Origin: Myotis daubentonii
Lineage: Eukaryota > Chordata > Mammalia > Chiroptera > Vespertilionidae
Length of the DNA stretch: 64,000 nucleotides
NCBI RefSeq assembly: GCF_963259705.1
Contig: NC_081847.1
Location: forward strand, 70,019,754-70,083,753
Direction: 5' to 3'
Position 1 is the first letter of the stretch. Each line of letters opens with the position of its first letter. The notes below the pieces were generated by a model, which did no database searches, was not told where the DNA came from, and worked only from the letters and a program-made list of their open reading frames with translations. The position numbers were made by a program, and so were the translations under genes. Positions 1-27,620 of the stretch are shown one piece after another.

Positions 1-272
1 GGAAGTGGTGCCTTTTTCTAAATCATGTCAAAGTGCTGTATAAGCCAATGGTAGGTGTCAGGAAAGGTGCAGAGGAAGGACTGCAGGAGCCTGGAAAGGG
101 ATGTGCACAGTCAGCCATGGGGAGGGCTGTCTGGAGGAGGCATCACTGGTGGGCATGAAGGAGGAGTGGGCAGGGATGGGGAAGTGGGCTTCTTTCCGGG
201 GGAGCAGGGCAAGGGATCAGAGCTGAAAGGGTGGGTCCAGCATGATGCCCACCTCTCTCACTGTCCCCACAG

Positions 273-14726
<14,454 letters not shown>

Positions 14727-14998
14727 GCCCCAGGGGCACAACACAGACCATGGATATTGGGGCTAGCCCTGTTGGGGGTGGAGGGAATTCACCAGGACTC
14801 ACCTCCCTGCTCCACCTAGGATCTCCAGATACTGAGCAGCCAGCATCCTGTCACTCCAAGGGAGCCAGACCTGTGCTATGGGGGTTGGGGTGGGGCAGCT
14901 ATGGGCACCAGCCAGGACATGCTGGTTGCCCCAGCCTGCAGGCAGGCTTTGGAAAAGAAATTTATTTTTGTTTGGATGGACCCACTGGCCTTACTCTC

Positions 14999-15004
14999 AA
15001 TAAA
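14999..15004 (+). other. ZNF335: ZNF335 poly(A) signal AATAAA
   Basis: AATAAA 273 bp after the stop codon, with cleavage expected near 15020-15025. This gives a short 3' UTR. Confidence 0.85.
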
Positions 15005-15029
15005 GGGACCAGAGTCCAGCCCTAGCTGG

Positions 15030-15640
15030 CTCACTTTGTCCACTTGCTGCTACAGCCTGAAGCAGGCAAGAACTTGGGGAGAAGGAAAGGTGGAGCCTGT
15101 TACAGCCACAAGTGGGGACTGAGGTGGAGGCAGCCTAGCCTGCAGTGCGTCCAGCCTGGCCTCTGTAAGTACAGTGGCCCCACACAGCCCGTGAGGGCCC
15201 CCAGCTTCTCTCCCTGGACCCCCGAGGAGCAGCCCGTGATGGCTCTGAGCTATGTTTCCTCCAGAACCTTGACTTGAGTGTAAAACACACCTGGCTGCCC
15301 ACATACTGTGGTGGTTCCAAGGCCAGCAGGGGTCTAACTTTCTACCTGGGCATAGCTGCCAACCCTCAGCTCCCCACATAGGTTAGCACAGGCTCAATTC
15401 TGGGAGTAGGGACTTACCAGATAGATGGTGCAGGGCTCTCGACTCCAGACCTGCTGGGCACAGGCTGAGGCCACCAGGGCTCCAGTTGTGGGGACAGCAG
15501 GGTGAGGAGTTAAGACACTGGAGCCCTGGGGTGGGGTGTTAAGGCCCAGGGGTCATGAGGTGAACCTGGACGTACAGAGGTGTGATCCCAGAAGGCTCCA
15601 GGTTCCTCCAGCTTTCTCTGCCCTCAAAGCCCTCACTCGT
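15030..15640. other. Short interval between convergent ZNF335 and PCIF1
   Basis: No gene or recognised repeat. The minus-strand reading at 15653-15672 contains AGTAAA/AATATA-like words that could serve PCIF1 polyadenylation, but there is no canonical AATAAA, so the PCIF1 3' end is not fixed. Confidence 0.4.
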
Positions 15641-15883
15641 TCTTACCGGAGGGTTTCTATATTTACTTTTACAAATGAAACAAGGTGGCACAGAAGGTGG
15701 GGAGAGGCATGGGGCCTATTTACAGGGGACTTGGAGTTTGAGGTGGGAAGTTGGGTCGGGGGGGGGGGGGGGCAGGGAGGGGGAGCCTTGGCAGAGCCAT
15801 AATCTTCCTATGTCATTGGCAGCCCAAGAGCCAAGTCCCGGTCCATACTAGCACCCTGGGGCTCCTCCTCCCCGCAAGATGTG

Positions 15884-18800
15884 TTAGGTGGGGTGGGACT
15901 CGCGGCTAGGGCCCTGCTCTCGGCCTGAGTCCCGGTCCTTAGCCTCCGAGGAGGAGGAGGAGGAAGAGCTGGAGCCATGGCTGCGGCCTGACTGCCGGTA
16001 GGCGGTGCTCAGCTCCTGCAGCTTCTCGGCAGTTGGCCCCCACTTGGCAAAGCCAGGGTCGTTCTGCAGGAAGAGCACGGCTGTGTTGTGGACCACCTTG
16101 TAGTGCATTTCTTCCCTGTGGGCAGAGGCAGCAGCTCATGGTAGGGCTCTGCTGGCCCAGTCAACCCAGCCTTCTCCCCCTGCCCTCCCTGGAAACCCAC
16201 TTCTTGCAGACGTGTTGGGACCCACTGCGGTACTCATGCTCAAAGGCGGGCAGGACCAGCTGGTGGCGTTTGAAGCGGCTCTGCTCCATGCGGGTGAGCG
16301 CCGGTGTTGGGGGTTCCCGCCACTCAGGGATGAACACGATGAAGGACAGGGGCTCCGGTGAGCTCTCAAGAAGTTTCTGTGGGAGGTGGCACGGGGTGGA
16401 TGTCAGAGGCTGCCCTCCAGGTGCTGGCAGTCTTGCTTGCCATCCCCCACCCCCAAACAGCATACCCACCTCGAAGTGAGAGACCATGGCATCCATGAGC
16501 TCCTCGCAGAATGGAGGGTTGGCCTCAAAGGAACCACTCAGCGGGGAGAAGTCCAGGCAGGGCCTGGGGACAGAGGTGAGCATTCTAAATCCCAGTCCCT
16601 CCGCCAGAAACAGGTGCTGCCCCCACACTTAGGCAGCCACATTGAAGAGATGGCCTTGATGAGGCCAGAGGCCAACAGTCGTCCTTAATTCATCCTGGGG
16701 CAAGATGTGGCCATATCCATTGAACATATGACAGAGGCTCAGGTTTGGTGACCCAAGTCCACCAAGCTGATTAGTGGAGGAGCTGGAGCTCACATCCAGC
16801 TCTGACCCCACTGCCACCAGAGCACACACCACACCCAGGAATTCCCTAGCTGCTGAGCTTTCCCTATTGCTGGCATGGCCCTGTCTTCCTGCTGGAGACA
16901 TCATCTCCTATCTGTGTTCACCCCCACCCCACCCCCATTAGTCTGTTAAGGCTTCTGAGCTCTGTATCACCATTTCTCTTCCCTCCCAGTATTCCAAATG
17001 TGGGCTAACTGGCTAAGAAATCCACAGGCTTGGTTGGGGGTTAGGGGTTAATAGGCTCCCAGAGGTTCAGGGATATGTCCAAGGTCACATATCTGGTGTG
17101 GTGAAGGCAGGGATTACCCTGAGACTGCCTGACTCCAAAGCATTTAGAAAGCAGCTAACCAAGGTGGGATCTGCACTGACTGACAGTTTCCCAGGCCTGG
17201 GCAGGAGGGGCCCAGCAGTCCCTGGCTCTCACCCGCGGGAGCCAAAATAGCCATCTGTGTCGGGGAAGGCAGAGCAGTACTGGCGGAAGTAGCAGTTGAG
17301 GGGTGAGGCAAAACACTCAAAGCTGACACTGAAGAGTCGGTGGAGGGCCTCGAAGACGTGCACTGGCAGCGATCCCTGCAGGCCTGTCCCCTCGTAGAGG
17401 CCCACGCCAAACATCATCTGCAGAGTGGCCACAGTCAGCACCTGGTGTTCAGTCTCCCCGTCCAGAGGAGCCCTCCCCTGCTACCCCAGACCTATACCTG
17501 GTACCGTCGGAGAAGACACCAGACTCGGGGCAGGAACTTCTCAAAGGCAGAGTCATCGATGCAGCTATAGCGGTAAAGGAGCCACTGTGGGACAGAAAGC
17601 AGGGGGCTTCAATTGAGTGCAGGTGCCTCCCTTGTCACTGGCCTCTTGCTGAGGACTCTGGGTCAAGAGAGATCCAGCCCTCACTTCTCCCACCTGTGGA
17701 GACCCGCCTCCCCTTCCCCCAGCTCTTACCAGCTTACTGAAGTAGTTGCGGCTGACCTTGACCATCTCTCCCTTATACCGGATGCAGACCACATTATTCT
17801 CTATATGCATCTCCACACTAGGCATGGGGGGCGCAGACACAGCTAGCCGTACTGGGTAGCAGTATACCAGGCGGGGCTCCACCTCTGGGGCCTCCACCTC
17901 CTCTGTGGACGGGGAGAGCAATGAGGGGCCACCCTGGACAACCTGTGTCCAGTGTGCCAGGGGCTGCCCACCCCATCCCAGTGACCAAGGGAGGTACATC
18001 CCACCCCACGGAAGAGTAAGTGCAGCTCCGACGGTTCAGTAACAAAGGACACGGCCAGGTGATTAGTAGGGGCAAGCACTGATGGCCTGTGTCAATGTGC
18101 TCTGTACTGTACTGACGACTCAGGCCCCCAGTGTGCCATGCCTTGGGGCCTGGCAGGCAAGCAGGCTCAGATGCCATGCAGAAGTAGAACTGCATCACCC
18201 TCATCACAGTAGTTACAGTACCTCACTTAGGGGTCTTTGGGGGCCAACCAGTTTAAGTTACCACTGAATCCTCACATGATCCTATTGGCCAGGTATCATA
18301 CCTCAATTTGAGAAAACAGGCTTACAGAGTTGAACGAAGGTCCAACTAGTTAGCCCCTGCCTGTCTTTCTCTCCCACTTCTCATTACTTCCTCGTTTCCT
18401 AGAAGGGTGCTAAGAACCCTGGCCAAAGCTCACTGCAGGTCATGTCCCAGACCCTGCTGGAGGAATGAGCCACCCCAAACCAGTTATGCCTTGAGGCTAT
18501 CTCACTTGTCCCTTCAACCAGGGCCTAGGATACAGCTGATGGATACGGTCCCTTCCACCTGGCTTCCTACCTGGGATGTTGTTTTCCTTGAGGATGGCAA
18601 GGTGCTTCTCTCGGATCCGTTTGACATAATCCAAGGAGATGTGGTAGATCTTACTGCAGATGCCTTCCACGGAGTCCTTGGCCGCGGCCGAGACATGGGG
18701 ACCGCACTGTTTGCGCAGATGTTCCAGGCGATCCTGGAGGAGAAGGGCTCTAGTGAGCTGGCAGGCAGGGGAGGGCTGCTGGATTGCAGCTGTCCTCATT

Positions 18801-21800
18801 TAGAAACAGGCTCTGCTACTTACAAGCTGTGTCATTAGGTCTCAGAATCTTATGTCTCTCACTGTTAAGGGTACATGAAATACTTACCTAGCAAGGCAGT
18901 TGGAATATTAAATATGGTCATTCCTGTTAAGGGCTTAACAAGCCCTGGGCATATAGCAAGTGTCCAATAAATGCCATAATTTAATTTTGGGGTTACACTG
19001 TGCCAGATCCCATGCTACTTGGTAGGGAAACAGACAACAGGGCATAGTCCCTGTTTACAAAGCATTTGCAGTCTATTGGGGAGAAAGAACATAAAATGGG
19101 ATCCTTCCTTGATCATTGTAGATTTGAAATTTGAGCTTTTAATAACTTCCAAGAATAATTGTGGGCATTTGTAATTTTGCTGAGTCACATGTGAAAGTCA
19201 GATGAGTGAAAATGAGTCACTCTGGCTACTGAGCACACACCTACCTTTGTCAATCTCTACGTGTCAAGTACACAGTTACTATCGTGAAGTGTGAAACCTT
19301 GTCTCTTGTGAAAAATAGTCCTGAAAAGAGAGCCCATTGCTAGTGCTGATGGAGAATTAAAGAAGAGATGGGTTTGGGCCAGAAAAAAAAAATGTTTTGG
19401 ACACATTAAAGTAGGGAGTTGAATTGAATCTTGTGGTAGCTCTTAAATATATGAACACACACATCCAAGAAAAGACAGTTTGTCAGTCTGTTTCCAAAAG
19501 ATGTCGATTGTTCATTAAGTTGAAAAGGCAGCCACTAATGGTAGCCAAGCGCAGAATTCCATTAAGAATCTTAATGGAAATGTTCTTTGGGAGAAAGCCA
19601 GGAGCCTAGACAAACATTTCCATTCACATGAGTTTGGGGACTAATGAGTGTCAAAGGTCTGCTGAGCAGGTTGCTGTGAGGCCCTGCCCAGCCTGGGCAG
19701 GCAGAGTGGGCTTCTGGGAGGAAGCGGCCACGGAGCCTTTCCACTGACCTTACACCCAGGGCCACTCACCATGTAGTCCTCCTTGGAGGCCGAGTGGTCC
19801 TTCCGCAGCCAGCTGAAGGTGTCCTCCACGTTCCACTTGACCACCTTCCTGCTGTCAGGGGATGCACTCCTGCCAGGGGGCACATGGGGGACCAGCGGTT
19901 AAGTGTCTGCTCCAACCTCCTTACTCCTCTCATCCCACTTCCACCGCCATTCAGCCGTCAACTCCTGGACTTACATCACAGCCTTTCTTCTGCCTTTGGG
20001 AGCTAACCCCACTTCTGCCACCAAAAGCAGTGACAGCCCTGTTGAGTGTGAGCCAATGGCCTATGAAACCAGCCCCCCATCACAGACCCATCCTGCTGGG
20101 GGCAGGGGAGAGCCAAACCTGGACTCGATGAGCCGCCTGGCCGCCTCTGCGTATTTAAAAAGCAGGCGCTTGGCTTCCTCCCGGAACTTGATTCGGGATA
20201 ACCTAGATTAGAGAGTGGACAGAGTTAGAGCCCTTCTATACAGAACTGGGCACAAACTAAATAGCCCTGGGTCAACCTCAGCTGTGGGGCTATACCTGAT
20301 GGGAATGTCATTCATGATTTCACGAAACATGGAAGGCGACACAACTGGCTCACAGTTGCTTGGCAACATGGGGTCAGAGCCTTTGTCCACGACCTTGCGT
20401 TCCAGCATCCAGCGGTTGAAAGATTCCCGAGGGGGCTCAATGCCTGCAGAACAGGAAGACTGATGATGGTCTGAATTCAGGAGGCATTGTGTGGGCATTG
20501 GAGGTGCAACAGGAAATAAGACGTGACTGTTATTATTGTTAGGGGCTTCCATTCTAAGCAACATTTGACAATCACTAGTTTTTTAAAGTATGTTAATAAG
20601 TATTACATAAGGTAAGAAGGGGGGGGGATTTCTATATTTCAGCAAACTTAGGCAGATTTATTTACTAATTAAAACTACCATTTATTGCACACTTTCCATT
20701 CCACTTACTCCTTACAGTAATCCTGTGAGGTACAGTTACTCTTTTTTTATGCGTTTTTACAGATCATAAAAAGGCTCTGAACAGTGCCTGACAAATAGTA
20801 AGCATTCTGCAAGTGTTAATAATTGTTTCTGGCTTTGTTACTGACCTCAGCCACCCTTTATGTAGGCACTGTTATTATCCCTATCTTACAGATGACGGAA
20901 CCCAAGTGCAGAGAGGCTAAGTGATGAGCCCCAGGTCACAGAACCAGCACTTAGTGGAACGGACTCCAACAGGTCTGTCCCCCGACAGCGCATGCTCTCA
21001 GCCACTGGGCTCGAGTGCCATCCCCAAGCCCAACTGGCCAACCCCTGCTCCTGCTCAGGGTGGATGAAAACAAAGGAGGCCGTGGCCCAGGAGACAGCTA
21101 CCTTCTCGCTGCTGGCACAGCTCCCGGTAGTGCTGCCGAAGCTTCAGGATGAGCTGGGAGCGGAGCAGCTCCACCTCCGGATGCGGGGGCAGCACCTCTG
21201 AAGGGCCCCGGTGCTTGATGACAGCGTTGGTCTGGATATCGAGATCCCAGTACACCCTTGGGGGGTGGAGGAGCAATGAGGAAAGTAGAGAAAAGGGAGG
21301 AAGGGCACCCTGCCCGTCACCACAACCTCAGCCCCAGGCACCAACAATGGGTGCCCCCAAGCCAATCCACAAGGACTCACTCAGTGGGTCGGAGGAGAGC
21401 TGCCTGCTGTTTATCTTCAGGGGATGTTCCCCAAATCTTCAGTGTTGGGGTTCCTGGGATGCTGGGGGAACTGGGCACCGATGGGCCTGTGGGTGTCACA
21501 GGGATTTCGATCTGGAGCAAAAGAGTCAAAGACATCAAGTTAGAAGCGTTGGCTGATGGCTCCAGTGCTGTGTACGCTGGGGAGCTGTGCACGGGGCTCC
21601 CCTCCTGACTAACCTGACAGCCCAGCTGCCTCCCAGGAAGCTGAGGCACTCACCTTGGGCTTCTTCACACCATTGCCGCTTGGCTGCTCTTCTGAGAGCT
21701 GCCGCTTTCGGGACTTGTTCTCAGCTGGAGGGGTTTCCACCAAGCTTGAGTCTTGGGGCAGTGGGGTCGCATTCAGCCCCAAAGGGTCCGACTGGAGGAG

Positions 21801-23230
21801 GAGACCAGCAGAGTTGCAACCAGAGCCAGCAACTTAGGAGTCCCAGTACTGCGGAATCCTGATGGCCCCCCACCCCCTGCTCCTACTCCTCAGAGAAGAA
21901 CAGGGGGCTGGGATGCAGAACACTGGGTACTACTCCTGCCTGCCACTTGCAACTGTGTGACCTTGGGAGTTACTTCCCTTCCTAATTCTCTCACCTTCAA
22001 AACGGCCATACCTCACCACTGAGATGATGATTAAACAAGTCAATGAATATGACCAGCTTAATGTGACATCTGGCATGAGGTCAGTACTCACTGTGTTAGT
22101 TTTTTCCTTAAGAACCAAAATGAAAGGAATGAAGAGAAAATTCAAGAAATGCTTGTTTTTTAAAAAGCAAGGCCCTGTGGTGGAACTCCTTTGGTGACAG
22201 AATATGAAAGTGATGGTGGGCAGTGGGGCCCTGAGATCACATCAGGTACAAATCCTGCTCTGCCTCTTACTGGCTGTGAGGTCCTGAGCCAGTCATTTCG
22301 CCTCTCTGAGCCTCAATGTCTTCATCTGCAAAATGGGAATGCCAACTGGCTTGACTGTTTCCAAGGAAAGAAAGGCTGCCCAAACTGACAGATTCAGAAA
22401 CCCGTGCTCCCACCAGACTGCCCGTGCCTCCCTTACCACAATGACATCGAAGTTCCTAGAATGCACATGCCCTCCCCTTACCACTTTCCCTTAGCCAGTC
22501 TTCTCATCTTAACCACTAACTCAGAGAAGCATTCAGAAAACACCACCCCACCCCCAGACCCAGTCAGGATCCCTGATGTACTCTAACATCCTCCTTCACA
22601 AAAGTGCCACGTCGTAATCCTACTAGTCCCCTCCAGTAGATCCCTGAGTTCAAAGGCAGGACCATGTCTTCCTCGTTCACACTGCATCCCAAGCACAGTG
22701 CCCAACATGTCATACAAGTTCAGTATCACATACTATTCTAGTCAGCTGTTTATATGCCAGTTTCCCTATGAGACTAGGTTCCATGAGATGGGACTGTTTT
22801 GTTGTCATAGTGCCCCCAGAACTAGGCACATAATAGTGTTCAGGGTACGTGTGGGGAAGACCCAGATGCCAGAGGCTGCTGTGGAACTTACAATAACGTC
22901 ATGCTGGCCCAGCACAGGCATCTCCCATAGAGACTGGTTGGTGAATCTGTTAAAGTAGTAGGGCCGGTTCTCCCTCCTGCTCCAGCACTTCTCCCAGCCC
23001 GCATGTACCAGCTCCTCTGCAAACAAGTATGGAACCCAGCCTGGGTCAGGGCTCCTCCTGGGGCACCCTCTGACCCCGCCACCCTGCCACTGCCCCTTGC
23101 CAGTACCTGGGAGGTCCTGCACCAGGCGGATGGGCTTTGGAGAAGAGGGCTGGCTCTGATTGGAGGTGCCCGGGGAGTGACTCAGCAAGGATGCTTCCTC
23201 CCGGGGGCTGCCGTGGTTCTCATTGGCCAT
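15884..23230 (-). CDS. PCIF1: PCIF1 (CAPAM), mRNA cap m6Am methyltransferase, complete, 704 aa
   Basis: Nuclear enzyme that N6-methylates the cap-adjacent 2'-O-methyladenosine of mRNA and binds the phosphorylated RNA polymerase II CTD through a WW domain. Coding exons in transcript order: 23107-23230, 22892-23016, 21654-21791, 21381-21511, 21102-21256, 20296-20443, 20119-20202, 19770-19869, 18571-18733, 17730-17902, 17498-17584, 17233-17417, 16470-16563, 16201-16376, 15884-16115. All are GT-AG and total 2115 nt, equal to the human length. The start is [12 protein letters not shown] at 23230, 20 nt into its exon. The WW domain is about residues 43-77 (HAGWEKCW...YYFNR). The catalytic NPPF motif falls at residues 553-556. 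The C-terminus has a serine run encoded by a TCC-type tract near 15955-15975. The non-coding first exon is in the CpG island at about 26697-26880. Confidence 0.97.
18200..18345 (-). repeat. MIR-like fragment in PCIF1 intron
   Basis: Reverse MIR words (TTGAGAAAACAGGCTTACAGAG ... ) are recognisable but worn; assignment is tentative. Confidence 0.4.
18850..19765. other. PCIF1 intron without recognised repeat
   Basis: Intron 18734-19769. No gene and no repeat I can name with confidence. It contains two AP-1/MAF-type TGAGTCA cores at 19181-19187 and 19213-19219. Confidence 0.4.
20860..20965 (-). repeat. MIR element (reverse)
   Basis: ATTATCCCTATCTTACAGAT, AGAGAGGCTAAGTGA and CCAGGTCACAGAACC appear in the order of a reversed MIR. 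Intron between PCIF1 exons 20296-20443 and 21102-21256. Confidence 0.75.
22225..22350 (+). repeat. MIR element (forward)
   Basis: CTGGCTGTGAGGTCCTGAG, CTCTGAGCCTCAATGTC and TTCATCTGCAAAATGGGAAT are MIR core words. Lies in the PCIF1 intron 21792-22891, whose remainder holds nothing I recognise. Confidence 0.75.
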
Positions 23231-23249
23231 CTCAGCACCCACACCGGAC

Positions 23250-25680
23250 CTGCCACACAGAGGACCAAAGGGTGTCAGGGCCATCAGGGCATGGAGGTCA
23301 CTTCCACCCACCACCCAGCAATTACAACCTAGAGGGCCCCAGTGACCACCTGCAGATGTGGAGATCAATCCCGTCCTGTCCCGTCCTGGAGGGCCAGCAT
23401 GGTGCCCTGGGAGCCTGGGAATCTAGGCTGCAGTTTCCTCAACTGTAAAATGGGGTACTCCTATTGCTCCTTTCACCGGACATATGCTTTCTCCAATTGT
23501 CTGCCTGGCTTGCCACTAGGTTCTCATCCTCCAGGAAGCCTTCCTTGACTCTTCCCTCCCCAAGCAAGGCAGTCGGAGCCCCTCCTCAGGGCTATAAGCA
23601 TCTACATTGTGGCACTCAGTCTGTGGTTTTTCTCCCCATTAAACTGTCACAACTCCCAGGACTGGGAATTGGGTCCAGTTTAGCGCTCTCCAGAGTGCTC
23701 AGCAGGGTACCTGTCCCCAGCAGGAGGTCTATTTATTCTGAAAATATTTCCAAAGCAGCAAGTGACCAGACAGAACAGGGTCTATCTTTGAGAAGCTGCT
23801 CCCACAAGAAGGAACTGTAACTCCTCTTTTCGCTCCTATCCAGTAAAATCTAATTGGCACAAAGCACAGCCCAGGAAGGGACATGACATCTAAATAGATG
23901 CCTCATTTTACACTACAGGGTGGGAAGCAGGAAGAAATCTGTTGCTGAAGACCCAGTGGGACCAAGGAATATTGAATTCAGTCCTTCATAATCTCCAGGT
24001 GAAATTTTATTTCAGTACCAGGAAGGAGGTCAGCTCCTTCAGATGTGTATTACCTACTAACCCCACCCAAAATACACCCAACACATGTCTTGATGAACAA
24101 GTAGTTCCCAACCTGGCCATTAGACTCCTCGATGGCCAACTGTGACCAGACTGGTGATCCTAATGGTGTTTTCAATATGTCAATACCCCAAAGAAATCAA
24201 ACATACCCACCAAAAGACCACAAAGGCACATTTAAACATCAGTTATCTTTGCTTGCTGGAATTTTATCAATTCACTGTGGTCACACTGATTATCTCATGC
24301 TGATCAGAAGCTCTGATTGGCTGTTGACAACATCATAGGAATCATTGGGACATTGATTTTATTGTACACTCAGTCGTAGACATCTTTTGTTAATTTGGAA
24401 AGGGAAAAGTAAATGGTTGTTTCATTGGTACAGTTTGGCAAATAAAAATGCAGGAAGCAAAAGGACATCCATACAACAAAAAGGGGCCATGATAACAAAA
24501 AGGTTTGGAATCACTGACCAAGGGGAGAAAAAGCTGTAGTTGCCTTGGTTCTCTGTGGAAGAGGGGTTCCTGGTGCCTTGGGGCTGAGCCCACAGGTCTC
24601 AAGGCTGAACGAGTTCCCTCTTTTTCTCACCCTCCAAGGTCTGCAATACTAGCATGAGAGGATTTTCTTCTCCGGCCGGATGGACCCCGAGTCACAGGGT
24701 CCCACAGAGGCAGGGAAGAGGCCTGCAGAAAGGCTCAGCACGTGGGTGGGCTGGTCAGCAGTGGAGTGAACGGGGGCCCAGGGAATTCCTTGTATCAGCA
24801 ACTGCAGAGCAAATAAAAGAAAAGAGTCACAGACCTGTGAAACACTGCAGAGCAGGAACAACAACAAGATGGGCAAATTGGAAGCCTCCAGGACAGGGTA
24901 GGACACACTGTGGGAGATCTGGGGACTCAGGGAATAAAAACGGTACTTCTCAAGCTTAGCAGCCTAACAGGTTCACCCTCTTAGACACGCAGTCTATAGT
25001 CGCATAGAACTCCGTGTTGATGAGGGCCCTGGGCCTAATTTAATGTTCTACTGTCACTGTCTTAAAATTTTTAATAAATTTTTAACAAGGGGCCCACATT
25101 TTCATTTTGCACACTGGACCCTTCCTGCCAACTAAAGTATCCCTAAGACAAGAGAAAAGTGAACAACCACACATATCACAGATTGAGGGCAAGTTCAAAG
25201 CCACCCACACTTCTTTGAACTAAGTCTTTAACGAACACACACATATGCAAATGAATTATGTAACAGCGTGTTCATCTTTATTGAAAACTATTTTCCCCAA
25301 GAAACGCTGTGTGATACTGATGCACCAGTTACATTAACTATGCAGAGGTGGCACAGCAGCACAGCTCAATGAAGCCAAATGGGGACACTGCATTTGGCAG
25401 TGTCCCCAAAACTGGCTATGCATAAGAACCACCAGGTGGCTTGTAAAAAAAAAAAAAAAAAATCAGATCCCTGTCCCTCACTCCACATCTCAGGAGTCAG
25501 AAATGGGGAGGGGAGGTACACAAGAATTTGTGGGTGTGTGTTTTAAATGAACGTGAAGAGCGGGACTGAGAAATGGGATGACCAATCTTTTTGCTTTATA
25601 CCATCTCAAATCTTTAGCAATTTTTTACAATTAAAAAAATTTTTTTTAAATTTTCCAGCTGATTTGGATGCAGCAGGTCA
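23250..25680. other. Large first intron of PCIF1, gene-free part
   Basis: No coding exon recognised. An A18 run lies at 25445-25462. A further small non-coding PCIF1 exon could be hidden here and cannot be excluded by eye. Confidence 0.4.
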
Positions 25681-25696
25681 CTTATCAAAGTACCAG

Positions 25697-25900
25697 TGGG
25701 GCCCGTCCAGCATGGCTCAGTAGTTGAGCATCCACCTATGAGCCAGGAGGTCACAGTTGGATGCCTGGTCAGGGCACATGCCTGGGTTTCTAGCTCCATC
25801 ATGCAGGAGGCAGCCAGCCAATCAATGATTCTCATCACTGATTTTTCTATCTCTCTATCCCTCTTCCTTCCTTTCTGACAATAAAAAAATATATTTTTTT
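25697..25900 (+). mobile_element. Ves-type SINE with 10-bp target duplication
   Basis: Diverged Ves head (GTCCAGCATGGCTCAGTAG), ATCAATGATTCTCATC middle and A/T tail. Flanked by perfect direct repeats AAAGTACCAG at 25687-25696 and 25901-25910. Confidence 0.9.
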
Positions 25901-26049
25901 AAAGTACCAGCTGGCGTTGGGCAGACCCACGTTCCAGAACCTTCTACTTTCCGATTTATAAGCCGCACTCAACCTCTATGGTCTCCATGCCTAGAGTCTC
26001 TAGCATATTTACACTCTCAGTAAGAGACAAATATTATTAAGATGGCGTT

Positions 26050-27250
26050 TTTATTGATTCTGTAGCTTGCTGGCCGCCAGCATGCCGCAGTTTGACGGCC
26101 AAGCAGTTTCAGGATAAACTGTGTCTGCGCAACCAAAGAAACCCGTCGGAACGAAGAGTCCATTCCAGGATTGGAGAAAGGTGGGGCGGGACCAACTCAG
26201 TAATACACCAATCAGAATCCTCCAGCCAAGTAGGGCGGGGTCAAAGGACTTGCAAAGTGCGCAGGTGCGGGGGGGCGCGCGAAGGAGGGGCGACCCCCAG
26301 CGCGCGCACACCTTCCCCGCTCCCCCCACCCCAGCGGGGGCGGGCTGTTTGGCGCGCGCGCGCCGGCCCATCTCCCGGGCTCCGCCCCCCGCCCCGCCGC
26401 GCGCTCCCGCCCCCGGGCTGAGGCGACTCAGAGTCGGAGCCCGACACAAAGGCGGTGGCGGCGGCGGCAGCGGAGGGGCCTTAGAGGCCGCTCCGCCAGC
26501 GCTCTCCGGGCCCACCTCCCTCACCCAGGCCACCAGCCCGGCCGCCCACCCTCAGGCCTAAAATGGCGGCGGCGGCAGAGACGAAGCAAGCGGTGGCCCC
26601 GAGTGAAAAGCGTCGGAGAGGCCACCACCGTCCGGCTTCGGACTCCCGGATCCTGGCACGGCTCGCAGCGGTACCATGGCTTCCTGGCGCTCTTACCTGC
26701 CCGAAGCGGACTCGAGGGGATGCGGCTATACGTTCTGCTCGGCCGCCCGTTTTGCCGCCTCCGCCTCTCCCTCCCCAGCGCCGCTCCCGCCATCTTGTGT
26801 CCCGGGCCGGGACTCCGCGCTGCGCATGCGCTGGTACCGCCTCTGAGGGACCTCGCCGCTCCCGGCCGCCATCTTGAGTGTGGCAGGACCGTCCGGGTCC
26901 TCAAACCCTCTTCTTTTCGGCCCCCTCCTCTACCTCCCGTGTTTCCCTGCTCTTCCATGCGGGTCTGAGGAGGGGGAGGCAGCTTTGCGGGCCCTGGGGT
27001 GTGGCTAGAGGAAGCGACGGACTCACAGGCACGCTCCCTGCCTCAGTTTCCCAGGCGGGCACGCCCGCTGGGCGGAAGGAGCCGGGTGGACGGCGCGCCG
27101 GCGGGAGCGGATTGAGTGTGCGCATCAGGGGGCGCGGGCGGGTTGGAAACCCACGGAGGCGCCGGCCCGAGGGCGGAGTCCTGGTGACGTAGGCTGTGAA
27201 CGCGGCGGGGACCGGGGTCCTAGCCCCGGGGCTGCTCTGCCACTTCCGCC
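26050..27250. promoter_or_regulatory. PCIF1: CpG island and PCIF1 promoter with non-coding exon 1
   Basis: Dense CpG, GC boxes (GGGGGCGGGC, CCCCGCCCC) and no TATA box. On the minus strand a 5' splice site at 26696/26697 (CTTAC|CTG on plus) ends a non-coding exon starting near 26880. The sequence around the start has YY1-type words: GCCGCCATCTT at 26865-26875 and CCGCCATCTT-like at 26786-26797, both in minus-sense orientation. A palindromic NRF1-type TGCGCATGCGCT lies at 26821-26832. Start site inferred, not measured. Confidence 0.75.
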
Positions 27251-27430
27251 TGTCGCTTGCCCTCTCTGGGCCTCTGTTTCCATATCCAGTTGGCATGCAC
27301 ATTGAACCTCCCATAATGAGGCTGCACAACTTATAAGTGCCCTTGAGTAGAAGAACAGCTGTGGGAGACAATAAAGATGGCTTTGCTGGTTGCAGCTGGC
27401 TAATTCTATATAAAAGTATTTGACACTGTA

Positions 27431-27620
27431 GCCCGGCCGGTGTGGCTCAGTGGTTGAGCGTCTACCGTCTACCCACGAATCGGGAGGTTCATGGGTTCCC
27501 GGTCAGAGCACATGCCCGGGTTGCGCTTGATCCCGGTAGGGGGCGTGCAGGAGGCAGCTGATTGATGTTTCTCATCGATATTTCTATTCTCCCTCTCTGA
27601 AATCAAAACATTTTTATCTT
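27431..27620 (+). mobile_element. Ves-type SINE with 8-bp target duplication
   Basis: Head GCCCGGCCGGTGTGGCTCAG, B-box-like GGTTCATGGGTTCCC, tail with CTCTGAAATC. Direct repeats ACACTGTA at 27423-27430 and 27621-27628. Confidence 0.9.
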
